Shown one piece after another: positions 1-11,673 of a stretch of 64,000 nt of DNA. A program made the translations under genes and the position numbers. Source of the DNA: Hypholoma sublateritium FD-334 SS-4 (lineage: Eukaryota > Basidiomycota > Agaricomycetes > Agaricales > Strophariaceae); NCBI GenBank assembly GCA_000827495.1, contig KN817526.1, forward strand, positions 124,001-188,000. Reading direction: 5' to 3'. The notes beneath the pieces are model-generated. The model did no database searches. It was not told the DNA's origin and worked only from the letters and a program-made list of their open reading frames with translations. Every line of letters begins with the position of its first letter. Position 1 is the stretch's first letter.

Positions 1-330
1 AATCGGAAAAAGGCACAACGCTACCGCAGCACAGGTCACCTTAGCGTGGCTTCTCGCGCAAGACCCCATCGTGATTCCTATTCCCGGGACCAAGCAGATC
101 AAGGTGCGCTAATTCCCCGCCTATTTCTTAAGCCTGACAATGATATCTTTGCCTGTTAGTACTTGAAGGAAAATATAGACACCTTCAAGGTCAAATTGAG
201 CGCTGAAGAAGTAGCGGAAATCAGAGAGGTTGTAGACAAAGCAGGCGCCAATCAGGGCGACAGGTACCCAGCGGGAATGATGCAACACCTCTTCAACTTG
301 GCCGATACCCCACCTCTTTCTCAGAACTGA
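1..330 (+). CDS. Aldo/keto reductase, C-terminal part (cut by window edge)
   Basis: Two exons are visible: 1-103 and 160-330, separated by an intron with a gtgcgc donor and a tgttag acceptor. The translation contains the AKR C-terminal signature VTLAWLLAQDP, then VIPIPGTKQIK, which is the family's NADP(H)-binding region. After the intron comes a helical tail beginning YLKENIDTFKVKLSAEE, and the protein ends at TGA 328-330. Family members are soluble (alpha/beta)8-barrel NADPH-dependent reductases of aldehydes or ketones; the substrate cannot be read from this fragment. The catalytic Asp-Tyr-Lys-His residues lie upstream of the window. The family call is firm; which AKR subfamily is open. Confidence 0.85.
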
Positions 331-848
331 TTTTACCTACATAAATATGATCGCTATCTTACTAGTGGTGTGGTGAATAACAGCATGTAGTCATTTCAGT
401 GATAGTAGGCGACTAGGGAAGGGAATGGGGGGCGTTCACAAACCATCTTTCAAATATGTACCGTTCTGCCACTCCCATCCTAGTTATATGTACTGGTTAG
501 GTTTTGAAAGAGGGTTCGCTAGTCCCAGCTTATAAATAAAATGAAATAGGAAGTCAGAATATTAACAAGAACATGTTATTTGTTCAAGATATGGAGTATA
601 CATGGCACAGAGGGCCTTGGGAATAGTACTAATTGCTACAATAATGAGGATGTTCGTTATCATGGGGCTCATTTGAGCCGTATAGTGTGTGTGTGTGTGG
701 CAGATACAAACAAGGAAAAGACAAGTTAGAGAGCGAGGGTAAAAATTATGTGCAAAGAACGGAGATGGGCATAGCGATAATGTGTGGTGTCTAAAAATGC
801 AACGGAGAACAAATTATGGGTGATAAAACAGATGGAAACTCTTAGGCT
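331..848. other. Intergenic region between converging genes
   Basis: The stretch lies between the 3' end of the aldo/keto reductase and the 3' end of the minus-strand gene at 849-2402, so it should hold two 3' UTRs. It is AT-rich and contains a short (GT)n run at about 684-699. I see no coding signal. Confidence 0.6.
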
Positions 849-2402
849 TTAACTGCGCAGGAACATCTCGATCGGGATCGGCTTGCGCCTCAGCCCGCTG
901 CTCGACGTGCTCGAGAAGCTCTGCTCACTCCCCGTGTCGCTCATCGTGGCCACGCTCCCGCGGCGGCGCACGCCAACGGGAGCGCCGTACCCGAGCACCG
1001 GCACCTCCGAGCTGCCGCGCGTGTGCGCCTGCGTGCGCGCAGAGCGCCGCGGGGACATTAGGCCCAGTGCGCTGCCGAAGGGCGACGTCGGCGTTGGTGG
1101 GACGCCCTTCTTGCTGGTGCTGCTCTGCGCGGAGCCGCGCTTCGGGGTGGCCGCACCGCCGCCGAAGTAGAGGCGCAGCTTCGCGGAGGCCCCGCGCCGC
1201 GCGTGTTCCTGCTGCACGGACGCGAGCGTCGAGGAGCTCCACTTGGACTTGAGCGTGTGCTCCTCCATGTACACGGCGTGTTTCGCGGGCGGGCTGGCGG
1301 CAGCGGAGGGGGAGTACGAGGGGTAGTAGGAGCGCGGTGGCGGCGGCGACGGCGCAGGCGAGGGTGGGAACACGGGCGAGTGCTGCACCTCCTCCTCCTC
1401 GTCAAACACGAACTCGACCTCGTCGTCCCACCCCGTGAGCTCGTCGATGTCGTTCGGCGTCGCAGGGAGCGACACAGGGAGCATCATCCCGCCGTCGAGG
1501 TCGAACGNGACNTCGTGCGCGGCGAACGCGTCGAATGACGGCTGCGAGTACGCGCTTGCGCTGCTGCTGCTGCCGCCCGAGCGCGCATCGCCGAGGTCGA
1601 CCTCGTAGATCGAGAAGGAGAACGCGGACGCGGCATCGTCNTCAAAGACGCTTTCGGTGGGCACGCTCGAGCGCGGGGGAGGGCGCGCTGGGACCTGCGG
1701 CATCTTGGGGGGCGCGCAAGCAGGGTGCATGGGGAAGTCGACGAGGCTCGCGGTGGACGAGATGGAGGGCGGGCGGGGATCGCACTTGGGCGGGGGAGGT
1801 GGGGGGTAGTTGGGGATGATACTCCGGCGCACGCTCTGTCTTTTTGAGTCAGCACGGGGTGGGGGCGAGGGACTGGGGCTGGCTTTCGACATGCGGCGTT
1901 TGGACGCTGGGGGAGCAGAGATGATGGAATCCGGGCGCGAGATTTTATGCAGGCGGAACGAAGGTGTCCGGAGAGTTATTGATTTTGAAAGTTCCCTGGT
2001 GTACCATTCAGAGTCAGAGTCAGAATCGTAAGCCTCGGGGAGTGCGACGGGGTCTTTGACGGAATGGTCGATGTGTGTTACATCGTGAAGCTTTTGGCTG
2101 TGTTTGTTGATGACGAGCGGCTGGATCTCGACGTAGTAAGGATTCACAAATGATCCTTCGTCATCAGAGGTGGAGGGCGTCAGCGGCATTTCACCGGTCC
2201 GTGAACAAGGACTCGAGGACGTTGACGAGGTTGGCGATTCAGGCTCGCAGAACCCGGGAGGCGATGGGAATTGGGGCGCAACATCCTCAAATGCAAGTCT
2301 GAATGAGTCGTACGACGATTGGGCAGAAAGTGGTGGTGACGGGGCGGCGCGCGGCGCGTCGTATTGCAACGCGAAGACGTCGCTGGAGTCGTGCGTGGGC
2401 AT
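849..2402 (-). CDS. Ser/Pro-rich unknown protein, single exon
   Basis: An intact 517-residue reading frame with no intron. The protein is mostly low complexity: runs of Ser, Pro-rich stretches such as YPPPPPPK, an acidic EEEE patch near residues 330-340, and a basic/Ser-rich C-terminal third with repeated RRGS/KRGS-type sites that could be phosphorylated. A more ordered piece lies near residues 80-150 (FVNPYYVEIQPLVINKHSQ). I recognise no domain, signal peptide or membrane segment. The composition resembles disordered regulatory or cell-polarity proteins, but that is inference. Three N bases at 1508, 1512 and 1641 leave residues undetermined. The start at 2402 is the first ATG of the frame; antisense frames over the same span are GC-driven shadows. 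Confidence 0.75.
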   Translation of the reverse strand: MPTHDSSDVFALQYDAPRAAPSPPLSAQSSYDSFRLAFEDVAPQFPSPPGFCEPESPTSSTSSSPCSRTGEMPLTPSTSDDEGSFVNPYYVEIQPLVINKHSQKLHDVTHIDHSVKDPVALPEAYDSDSDSEWYTRELSKSITLRTPSFRLHKISRPDSIISAPPASKRRMSKASPSPSPPPRADSKRQSVRRSIIPNYPPPPPPKCDPRPPSISSTASLVDFPMHPACAPPKMPQVPARPPPRSSVPTESVFXDDAASAFSFSIYEVDLGDARSGGSSSSASAYSQPSFDAFAAHXVXFDLDGGMMLPVSLPATPNDIDELTGWDDEVEFVFDEEEEVQHSPVFPPSPAPSPPPPRSYYPSYSPSAAASPPAKHAVYMEEHTLKSKWSSSTLASVQQEHARRGASAKLRLYFGGGAATPKRGSAQSSTSKKGVPPTPTSPFGSALGLMSPRRSARTQAHTRGSSEVPVLGYGAPVGVRRRGSVATMSDTGSEQSFSSTSSSGLRRKPIPIEMFLRS

Positions 2403-4218
2403 GCCGCGCGCAATTCTGATATCCGAAACGTTGGCATGCCGTCTACGTGCCTTTAAGGCTAGATTTTGGCTGCTGCTGGAGTATCCGGAATGCGAACTCG
2501 AAGAGGAAGGTGAAGATGGGCGCGATTCGTCCTCTTCGAGGATGATGTTCAGAGTTTTTTCCTGAGGGCACTCTGGAGCAAGCTCTGCTATTCTACGAGC
2601 GCGAGCTGTGCGTCCCTGCCGTCTGAGAATGGTGTCCCCGCGTGAAAGGACTGAGATAGTTGTCAGTCTCCGCAGGCTAAACAGCTAAGTAGTATGAACT
2701 CACAACTAGCAGGCATGATAGTTCGTTAATGCAAATGAAGAGGAAACGTGTATGTCGTGGATAAGCTGATGGTCGCAAATGAACGATGGAGGAGGGACAG
2801 CGCGCCATTCTCGTCCTTATATTCAAGTATAGGCGCGCCATTGTTCGAGTTTGAAGGACGAACAAGGTAGTGATGGCATCAGGCGGCTGCCTATTTTGGT
2901 ATGCGAGCGGAGCTTGAATCACATTGTCCCAGCCTCGCTGCAACATTGTTCGACGCCTACCAGTAGGCTCGCTACGTCATTTGATAAAATCTCCTGGTAC
3001 TTACTCTCACCAATAAAAATACTACAGAAATATCTGCAGAGCGAGATACCCTTAATGTGAAGTAAGTGGTACTAGCGGCCAACTAGCGGCAACAAAACTA
3101 TATGACTGGCAATAAAAAGCACCTTTGTTCTTTACGAGGACAAAAATTCCAGAAGAAACCCAGCCTTACACTTTGAATAGAGTCTTCAATCAAAATTCTC
3201 ATAGCCATCGTGCGTTTCAGAGCGCTTGGGAACCTCCAAGTAGCCAGACGATCATCGGCAGGCTCGGCAAGAGACCGGCATCTTGCGGTCTTGTTTGTAC
3301 ACAGCTCACTGATGAGCCAAACAAAACTTCCCGAATAAGACGGCCTGCGGCAAGCCCGCTCCTCCTCGTCGCACTTGCGCCTGAAGCTCATTGTTAGCTC
3401 ATCAGCGCTCAGCGCTCAGCGCCCACGCGACAAAAAGCGGTGTATCTATGTTTCACCTTCAAAATAACTCTGGGACTCGTCCGCGACCCTGGACAACCTG
3501 ATACTGAATTTCCGAGCCCACCGTGACCAACTCAGGCTGAGGTCGGTTCCCTGTATTTTTCTCCATCGTCAATACATCTCATGATATGCCTTGAAGATAT
3601 GTCCTGGTGATTGGAAACTTCGCAATCTATTTTGAATATATTTACCATTGATCTTCTCTGTGTTGCTTCTTGTATTTTCAATGTTAGTAGTCGTCTCACA
3701 GCCTTCACAATTTATTGCGCATGAGATGCTCTCAAAAAACCGTTCAGCCGTGTATGTCGCATGCAACATGATGCCACCACCGCTTCTATTTCTCTGGAAT
3801 TACAAGTGTATTGATGTAAAAAGCAGATACGCTGTATAACAAGTTATGTGGACCTCTGCCTACCTAGCCACAAGTTGTCGAGGATATCCGCTGCGCTGGA
3901 TAAGTTCTGGCAGATACTTTTGTGTAGTGTTGTTGTTGGTAAGATATTTCATCTGCACTGCTGAAAGCTCTGATTGGTAGGGAGAATGTCATTATTTCGC
4001 TTTTTACACTACGAAGCACATAACTAAAAAATTATGTGCTTATAATTTTTTTAATACTGCATATATCTACCAGAATCTCCTTTTTAATCTCCCATTTCCG
4101 AGCTGTGGATAACGCAGGAGTGATGTCTCAAGAAAATAGGATGTGACGGGTCGTGTGCCCTTGCGGGGTTTGAATCAACTGGTTTGTTCTTTCCAGATTA
4201 CTTATTACTCGTGCGAGA
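2403..4218. other. Intergenic, no gene seen
   Basis: The first few hundred bases are probably the promoter and 5' UTR of the minus-strand gene ending at 849. The rest is AT-rich and broken by stops in all frames. The longest open stretches, about 100 codons at 3098-3397 on both strands, show no recognisable protein and no codon bias. I see nothing else to support. Confidence 0.5.
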
Positions 4219-5040
4219 TGGCCGACCTCCCGCGATCCGCCACGTCTGGGAGCAATTGGACGACGAAAGAGCTTCTCGCTTTCAACATCCGGGTCGTTGA
4301 TGCCACTGTCTCTTCCTTTTTCGCAAGCACCGAGCTCCCCCCAGTCTCTGTTTCTCATCCTGGACCACATTCCTGGCAATGGGCATCTATCGAAGAACGA
4401 TCGACACTTCTTTCAGTACCTAAAGGCAGTAGAGCAGGCATCATCTGAAGATTCGCTGTCGCTGACTTCGCTGCCTTGATCTTGAGCATGTTAGATTACG
4501 ATGATGAGGATCGTTTTATCCGACGGGGGAAGGAGATTTTCTTCTATATGGCGGGGCAGAGAGTTGACGCTAAGGCGGACGTATGCGTTATGAATGATCT
4601 GGATTATCTTCTTCTTGTGCAAGAGGACAAAATGAGTCTTTTATATCAAGAGTTCATAGAGCTCCATTACAATCCCTACCGAGCGTACAGCGCCAACAAT
4701 CGTCCGATAATCCTGAACCGCAGCTCATCGCCGGGGCAATCGCTGCCTACTATCAGAACAATTTCAGACGTACGCGGGTAGGTCTTCCCGCTCTGCCAGT
4801 TGTTTTCATGCCCGGCATCGCCATGGTCGGGACCGCCCCAGTCTTCTATCGCATCCCGGTTTCGCCTTAGCTCCTGGAGGCATTGGTCACGTCAACGTAT
4901 CCCAAAGAAGAGACTGTCGTCCACAGATTTGTCCCGCCTGTTGCCAATAAGGAGACATACTTCTCTGAGGGTATGCGCCCCTTGGCCAATCGACATATTG
5001 TTCTACAATGCTTTGAAGCTTTCAAGGCTTCCATGGTGTG
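4219..5040 (+). pseudogene. Broken copy of an unknown basidiomycete protein gene
   Basis: Three plus-strand frames read as successive parts of one protein. ATG 4219 opens MADLPRSATSGSNWTTKEL. The sense shifts frame near 4338-4345 into GHLSKNDRHFFQYLKAVEQ, then shifts again near 4450-4460 into VADFAALILSMLDYDDEDR and GQRVDAKADVCVMNDLDYL. After a possible intron (about 4632-4696) it continues through PEPQLIAGAIAAYYQNNF and VVFMPGIAMVGTAPVFYRI. An in-frame TAG at 4868-4870 interrupts it before LLEALVTSTYPKEETVVHRF and NRHIVLQCFEAFK. The pattern matches, from memory, a multi-copy hypothetical protein of agaricomycetes of unknown function. At least two frameshifts and one stop argue for a decayed gene; draft-sequence errors are the alternative. 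Confidence 0.6.
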
Positions 5041-5966
5041 TCTCTTGTTACTTTGACCCATCCACCGTATCTGATACTCTTGGGCACAGAATGAACTGTA
5101 GGTTTCAGAAAGGTAACGTCCAGAAAATGACAAGTATCATAAATTAGCTAAGTCACAAGAAACGAAGTGGGTTTACATTCATATATTCCACAGTTAACAT
5201 AGATACTACGGGTCTAATCTAATGACATGATGAAATCTGAAGTTACGAACAGAAAACTCGTTAACAGCCGAAAGCAAAAAGAGAGATAAATGACACGTTA
5301 AAGGATATCCAAAAGAGCCAATATTTGGCAACGCCTGCCCACCCCAGAAGTCTGAGAGCATTGCAAATGATGAAACACCCCCCCACCCCAGAATGAAATC
5401 CAATCGCTGTTGAAAGCGGGCGCAAAGGGACGCCCCGACCTAGGGGAATAGCGCGTTATCCTGCCGGTGGCGCCGGGCATATACCGGACCCCTTGCAGCG
5501 TATTCATACAAGGCTCTAAGATACTTAGGTTTGACGCTTATTTTGATGTCATATCTGATTTTAATATTGGAAGTTTCGAGTACTCAGTCGCACAAGTGGG
5601 ATTCGCCGAGATTTCAGACCGTTCTGAGGCAATTCTGAGGATCAATAATTGCTATGGATTTTCCAATCTGGTATGCCCATAGTTACTTACTATTCGTGCA
5701 CTCGCATACGTGTCCGTGCTGCAAGCTTCTGCTGGATAGTACTTATTCTCTCCCCAAGACGCAAGTTAGATTCTGGAAGCCTGTCCGGCATCCACCGAGC
5801 CTGTCCGATCATCTATAAAAGCCAACTCTCTGGGGTTGCGTCTTTCTCAACTCTTTCTCTCTCCTTCTCCCATCATCTCCGGAGTCGCCCTGACGAACTC
5901 ACGCGCCTTTCCTACTCGCTGGTCTGTTTCGCGAGTCCTTTTCTCACCTCTCTCCCGAGGGCAGTC
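5041..5966. other. Intergenic region upstream of COQ1-like gene
   Basis: It includes the presumed promoter of the polyprenyl synthase. A TATA-like TATAAAAG lies at about 5814-5821, followed by a pyrimidine-rich stretch (about 5845-5880) typical of fungal transcription starts. The open frame at 5649-6071 has no recognisable protein content apart from the short upstream ORF listed separately. Confidence 0.5.
5814..5821 (+). promoter_or_regulatory. TATA-like element upstream of COQ1-like gene
   Basis: TATAAAAG followed at about 30-60 bp by a CT-rich tract. This arrangement fits a fungal core promoter and would give a 5' leader of roughly 250 nt before ATG 6106, long enough to include the upstream ORF at 5967. 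Confidence 0.45.
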
Positions 5967-6071
5967 ATGTTGTTAACTTGTCTGCATGTAGTCTTCTACG
6001 TTGGTCACATGCCGACGTGGACCTGGCACCGCCACGGCCTCGAAAACACCATCGACGTAACATCGACGTAA
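5967..6071 (+). other. Upstream ORF (34 codons) before COQ1-like gene
   Basis: An ATG at 5967 opens a 34-codon frame ending in TAA 6069-6071, 34 nt before the main ATG at 6106. It lies downstream of the TATA-like element and CT-rich tract, so it is probably in the mRNA leader. Its last codons fall in an 11-bp tandem repeat. Such uORFs can lower translation of the main ORF; whether this one does is inference. Confidence 0.4.
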
Positions 6072-6080
6072 CATCGACGT
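6051..6080. repeat. 11-bp tandem repeat, about 2.7 copies
   Basis: The unit ATCGACGTAAC occurs at 6051 and 6062, then as a partial third copy at 6073-6080. It sits at the uORF stop and just before the main start codon. Each unit contains TCGACGT, a CRE-like palindromic core, but no function is shown. Confidence 0.7.
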
Positions 6081-6105
6081 GAATACGTGCTTTGCGTAGC
6101 ACACG

Positions 6106-7485
6106 ATGCACCGCGCAAAGCTGGTCTCGCGCCGCCTCTGCCGGCATAGCAGCAGCGCCGCATCCAGCTCGCCAGACCCATTCGCACCTGTCGCCGCCCA
6201 TCTCACCGCCCTGCGCGCTTCGCTGCCCGCCCTCCTCAGCGCAGGTCACCCATCCATCACGCAGGCGACGCAGTACTACTTCAAGCACCCATCAAAACAG
6301 GTCCGACCGCTCATCGTTCTGCTCATGGCGCAGGCTACGAACGGCCTCGGTACGCGCTGGGACGCGAAGCGTACGGAGGCTGCGGAGCTCGTGGCGGAGC
6401 GGCGTGGTGCGGACGCCGGGTTGGACTGGCCGCTCACGCGCCCGGACGTGCTGAACGACTGGAACCCCAGCCAGCCGCGCGAGACTGAGCGTTTTGCGCC
6501 CACATTTAGCATGCAGCCGCCTCGCGGCGCTTCCCGGCGGCATCGCGTGCCCCCGCCGCCCGTGGACGCCTCAACCTCCCCCGAACCCGCGCTGGCGCAC
6601 ACTGTGCTGCCGACGCAACTGCGTCTCGCCCAGATTGTGGAAATGATGCACACGGCTTCCCTACTTCACGACGACGTCATCGACGCCTCTGCCCTGCGCC
6701 GCGGCGCACCCTCCGCGCCCGCCGCCTTTGGCAACAAACGCGCCGTCCTCGCCGGCAACTTCGTGCTCGGGCGCGCGTCCGTCGCCCTCGCGCGCCTCGG
6801 CGACCCCGAGGCGACGGAGCTCATTGCCAGCGTGCTGGCCAACCTCGTTGAGGGTGAGATATTGCAGTTGCGAGAGGTCACGGGCGCACACCAGGACGCA
6901 TGGAATGTATATCTACAGAAGACGTACCTCAAGACAGCGAGCCTCATGGCAAAGGGTGCCCGCGCAGCCGTCGTTCTCGGCGGTGCCGTGGACGGCGAGG
7001 TGTGGAAGGAGGCTGCGTACGCGTACGGGCGTAACATTGGCATTGCGTTCCAGGTGCGCCTCACATTTCCCTAGCCCACCGCCGCAGCTGACACCCGCGC
7101 AGCTCGTCGACGACGTGCTGGACTACGAGGCGGCGTCCGCCGCGCTCGGCAAGCCCGGCGGGGCGGACCTCAGCCTCGGGCTGGCGACGGCGCCTGCGCT
7201 CTACGCATGCGAGGAGCACCCGCAAATGGGCGCGCTCATCGCGCGCAAGTTCTCCGGTGCGGGCGATGTCGAGGAGGTGCGTGATTCCCGCCTGCCCCAT
7301 GCGCTCGCTGACCCGGGTTCCAGGCGCGCGACCTGGTGCTGCGCTCGGCGGGCGTACGGCGCACGCGCGAGCTTGCGCAGAAGTACGCGGACGAGGCGGT
7401 CAAGGTGCTGCAGGCCCTGCCGCCCAGCGAGGCGCGTAGTGCACTGGAGGCGCTTGCGGGCGTTGTCACTGGGCGGCGGTCGTAG
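6106..7485 (+). CDS. COQ1: Mitochondrial trans-polyprenyl diphosphate synthase (COQ1-like)
   Basis: Three exons: 6106-7053, 7103-7276 and 7324-7485. The enzyme extends allylic diphosphates with isopentenyl diphosphate to make the ubiquinone side chain in mitochondria. The N-terminus MHRAKLVSRRLCRHSSSAAS is Arg/Ser-rich, as expected of a matrix presequence. Residues near 65 read KHPSKQVRPLIVLLMAQAT, with the IPP-binding KxxRP-type region. The first aspartate-rich motif is LLHDDVID near residue 188 and the second is LVDDVLDY just after intron 1. GNKRAVLAGNFVLGRA and EGEILQLRE are typical of long-chain E-prenyl synthases. An insert of about 60 residues between IPP-binding region and first Asp motif is usual in fungal COQ1. 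Chain length cannot be read from the sequence. The ORF overrunning into intron 1 is a shadow. Confidence 0.92.
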
Positions 7486-9703
7486 AGCGTGTTGACGCAG
7501 ACTCACAAAATTATAGCCGGACGCTCGATAACGTAGTTAACCTCCTCGAGCGACGACTCGGAGAGAAGAGAGGACTACGCGGTGGCGCGTGGACTGGCTG
7601 CGCAGTCACCAGTGCGTACACTGTAACTCTAGCCCATACCGCATTTACATGTGCATTGCGGCTACTATTATCAAGACATCGTGCTTAGTCTGCGACAATA
7701 GTTTATCCCAACACCAGCGCCAGTGAAAACCGCCGGCCCAATGTATCCCCAGAGCAGATTCCTCTCCTGCCGCCAGGACCAAAGATGATTTGTGAGATCG
7801 ACACAAAATGATCTAAATTCGTCTATAGCCCGCTGGCGGGACCGAATTTGCTAAATGAGTCGCGCTGAGAAGCTCTTGACTCAGCGGGGACTAAATAAGT
7901 AGCCTTGGGATTAAGAAATACCATGACGAGAGTCCGACGGAGAACGGGGGAAAATGGGTTCCAGATACACACGCCTTGTGTAAATCGTTGAGGTCGAGGG
8001 TGGCATATGTATATGCCAAATTGGAGAGGAAAATGTAACCACGGCGCAAGTTGCCCGCAGCTGCTTTCCCAGCGACTCTGGCGATTTTATGGATTTTGTA
8101 TTTGGGTCCCGTACGATATCTGACTAGGGTCTTTGTTAAGCGCGCCGAGGAAAATGTGTGCGATGTGAAAGAAAGTACATCTCGCCGTGCAAGAGGTCGG
8201 CAGAGGGAGTCATTTTGGGCATACATCTTGGGAGAATTCCATTTTCTTTGCTTGCTTAAGTGCCGATGGGTTAACAGTGAACTCCAGGAGTGGGCGAGTC
8301 CTGAATATTGAATATCTATACGCCAGTGCCAACGGCGTAATTCATGTGCGCGAAGGCCAAAATTGCGCACCGTCATAAAATCGTCCACTTCGTACTGAGC
8401 TTTCCGTTTTTCCGGATCTCCACACCAAGCTCCCGCGACAGCAATGAATGTCTGCCATAGCTCCCTCGACCAAGCGCCACTGATCAAGCTCGACAGGCGG
8501 CCAACGGCGATGCCACAACGACTCGATGTTTCTGACAGCGGCGTCGTTCACCGCGCGGCGTCACGGACGATCCGGTTCATTGAGGCCCTCGCGTACAATG
8601 CCCTAATTGAGCGTGCTCTGCACAATGAGTACGTGCCGAAGCTCATGCACATGGTCAAGAATAAGTGTCAGCAATACTAGAACAATTCCTCGATGTCTCT
8701 GGCAGTCCCGTCGTTCAATTTTGCGGGTGAAGCAATTTGGGGGTAATTGACCGGCGCGGAATAGTAGTCGTACCGTACAATTTGATTGATGTAGGCTGCA
8801 TATCGCTGACAGCATGATGGAGTGACCTCAAAATCCTGCAGAGCGCGATTCCGCCTGCTTTTTGGTCTGAGGAGGAGTACCGCGATGACTCGCCGTGCCA
8901 AGGCCCAAAACAGGCGCTCGCGATAACGTGGGAAGGGCTGTTAGGGGTCCTGTACTCGTTTAAGTTGTTATTATGTAATATATATGTACGTAATAAGGAA
9001 AAATTTGTTGTGCCTGGTCGTGCCGATACCCGGCCAGGATCGCCCTCAACGTTCAAAAGCTCCCTCTCCGCGCTTGCTCCTCCCTCTTCCGGTCCCTACA
9101 TACCCGCTCGCCGGCGCCGTACCATGCATTCCACCAGCATCCACCAGCTTTCCATCATTAAATCCATGCTGAAGCGACACGTAGACTCACGCAGAGCAGC
9201 CTCATTCCGCGCCGCCGCAGATAAGGAGTCGGATTCCTAATGGCCGATGACGAACACTGGGAACGACCGCTGATCTTATCAAGCAAATTGACTCGGCCCC
9301 CCTCGGGCATACCTGATAGGAAAGCGGCTGTTATATCCAGCGTTCGTTCTCCTCGCAGATTAGCAGAATGCGAATTGAAGGTTCAGCCCTACGGTTTATT
9401 TGCGGACTGTACCTTCTACACCGGCAGTGAACTCAGCCAGTCTTCCGCCTCGGCACAAACTTGCTGCGCCTCCCTTGCTTACAACGTTAAGTGGAAACGC
9501 GCTTACTTATTTCCCTATGCTTACAGAGTGCGCGTCGGTTTCAATTATAATTATTAAGCTCTTTATCCTCCGCGAGCGAAATGATTTTTGCGATCACTCC
9601 ATCAGCAATTCTTTTTCGAAAGAGTATTTAATGCCTGGCGACCAGCGGCGTCAATTACTCGCTCTTCTCGATCTCCCCTCTTCGTATCTCAACAAATACC
9701 AAA
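7486..9703. other. 2.2-kb intergenic stretch, no convincing gene
   Basis: Open frames exist on both strands (for example 7891-8487 minus, 198 codons, and 8444-8680 plus), but none shows a recognisable domain, good codon bias or a plausible intron pattern. The last few hundred bases before 9704 are presumably the alcohol dehydrogenase promoter. A decayed mobile element is possible, but I see no terminal repeats. Confidence 0.45.
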
Positions 9704-11435
9704 ATGTCAAACGAACTCACATGGAAAGGCTACGCGTCAGTGGGCATGTACTGGGCGAAGATCAGCGTTCTGACCTCTTTTATCGCAGCGTCCACGATAC
9801 CGCGAAGTGGGAAGATTTCAAACTGATCGATATAAAGCCCAAACCGAGGGGCGAATATGACGTCGATATCAAGATTGAATATTGCGGGGTGTGCGGCAGC
9901 GACGTGCGTCTCCTTGGATTTTTTGCATTCGATTATCAGGCTAACGGAGCCTTGCAGGTCCACACTATCACTGGAGGATGGGGACCGCCGCATCTTGTGA
10001 GTACATTTCCAACAGATATACTACCACGGCGCACTTACCAAAAAAACAACAATAGCCGGTCATCGTTGGACACGAGATCGCAGGCACCGCCGCGTGGGTT
10101 GGGCCCAAGGTCACTGGCATCAAAGTTGGCGACCGTGTTGGCGTCGGGTGCGTCGCGCCGTATCGCCCTTCTGAGCATTTATTGATACTTAATCCACTTA
10201 TAGAGCGCAAATCTGCTCTTGCCTGGAGTGTAAGATGTGTAAAACCAATAACGAGCAATAGTGCGCATCCTTTCCCCGACATGACCGTGTCCTCTGACGA
10301 TTACATCGATTTAGCTGCCAAAAACACGTCACCTTCACCTACAACTCCGTCTACCCAGAGGTGCGTCCTGCGGCGCTTTCTTCGCGCGTTCAAGTATTGA
10401 TTTTATCTGGTGCGCAGTCTGGCACCATCACAACGGGAGGGTATTCTAGCGCCATCCGCTCGCACGAGCGATTCGTCTTCCCCATCCCCGACGCTCTCGA
10501 GCTCGAGCATGCTGCACCCATGCTCTGCGGCGGTGTCACCGTATACTCGCCTCTCGTGCGAAACGGCGCAGGGTGAGCCCATCGTCTCAATATGCCTCCC
10601 ACACTATCCTCATTCGTTCCCTGTATAGTCCCGGCAAACGTGTAGGAGTCGTCGGCATCGGGGGACTTGGGTAAGCAGTCACCTACAATTTCAAATTTTC
10701 GTTGAAGTCTGAACGCCCGCACAGCCACTTCGCCATCCAGTTCGCAAAGGGACTCGGCTGCGAAGAGGTCGTCGCGTTCTCGCACTCCTCCCGGAAAAAG
10801 GAGGACGCCATCAAGCTCGGAGCCACCCAATTCGTGGAGACCGGGAAAAAGGGCTTCGAGGAGGCCCTGCACGCATCGCTGGACCTCATCATCGTGAGTG
10901 CCATTAATATCGTCTGGTCCTTGAAGTTATAGTAAGGCTCACCGACGGATGCGATGCGTATTTTATCAGTGCACTGCGAATGTCGCGCCTGGAATTGCCA
11001 TGTCCGAGCTGCTGAGCACGCTCGCCCCGGGTGGAAAGTTCGTCATGGTGGCCATCCCCGAAGAGCAGGTCCCGATCCCGTCGAGGGGTACGTAGCATAA
11101 AATTATACTGGGAGACAAGTTTATTGATTTTGGGATTAGACCTTGTGGTGAGGGGAATATCGTTCGGCGGAAGCTTACTGTACGTGACCCATCCATATTC
11201 TTCCGCTCACCCTTCCCTCACAGTCATTATATAGAGGAAGCAAGAAAGAGGCCCTCGAGATGCTCCAACTCGCGGCGGCGAAGGGAATCAAGCCGTGGAT
11301 CGAGATTATGCCCAGTACGTTTTCACTACCCGCCTCGACTGACGGTGAACTAACACCCTTGCAGTGAAGGACTGTGGAAAGGCGGTCAGGGCGGTGAAGG
11401 ACGGAAACGTCCGCTATCGCCATGTCTTGAAGTAA
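9704..11435 (+). CDS. Zinc-containing NADP-dependent alcohol dehydrogenase (ADH6/CAD type)
   Basis: Thirteen exons can be joined in frame: 9704-9747, 9789-9903, 9958-9996, 10056-10147, 10204-10260, 10315-10360, 10418-10572, 10629-10670, 10725-10893, 10970-11087, 11140-11179, 11235-11314 and 11365-11435, giving about 355 residues, the usual family length. Domains in order: catalytic-zinc Cys in CGVCGSD followed by [14 protein letters not shown] with the zinc His/Glu; a structural-zinc run of cysteines in [17 protein letters not shown]; the Rossmann motif [19 protein letters not shown]; and a C-terminal GGS-K segment. An apparent TAG at 10259-10261 is split by an intron, so it is not a stop. 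Such enzymes reduce aromatic and branched aldehydes with NADPH in the cytosol; the exact substrate is unknown. The first donor (9748) is the least certain boundary. Confidence 0.9.
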
Positions 11436-11673
11436 GTTCTTGCTCCTCACCGGTAGCAGAAGGAGAGAAATCTGACACTGTGAATAGGCAGGATATCCCT
11501 CGGTGATTGGGGAGCTTGATTTTCTGTCATATATGGCCCTGCCTTATATTCATTGTCGTCCACCATAGCATGTACCGCCCACAATCTAATACATCATAGA
11601 GCTTGATTTTGTGCACAACACTGTCCCGAAACCTATTGTCCTTTTAGGTCACCGTTGCATCGCTTACCTAGCC

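Noticed and set aside
7891..8487. 198-codon minus-strand open frame
   Set aside because: No recognisable domain, irregular composition and no matching promoter or introns; probably chance.
10259..10261. Apparent premature TAG in the alcohol dehydrogenase
   Set aside because: An intron begins at 10261 (TA then gtgcgc) and ends at 10314; joining gives TAC, the conserved Tyr after NNEQ.
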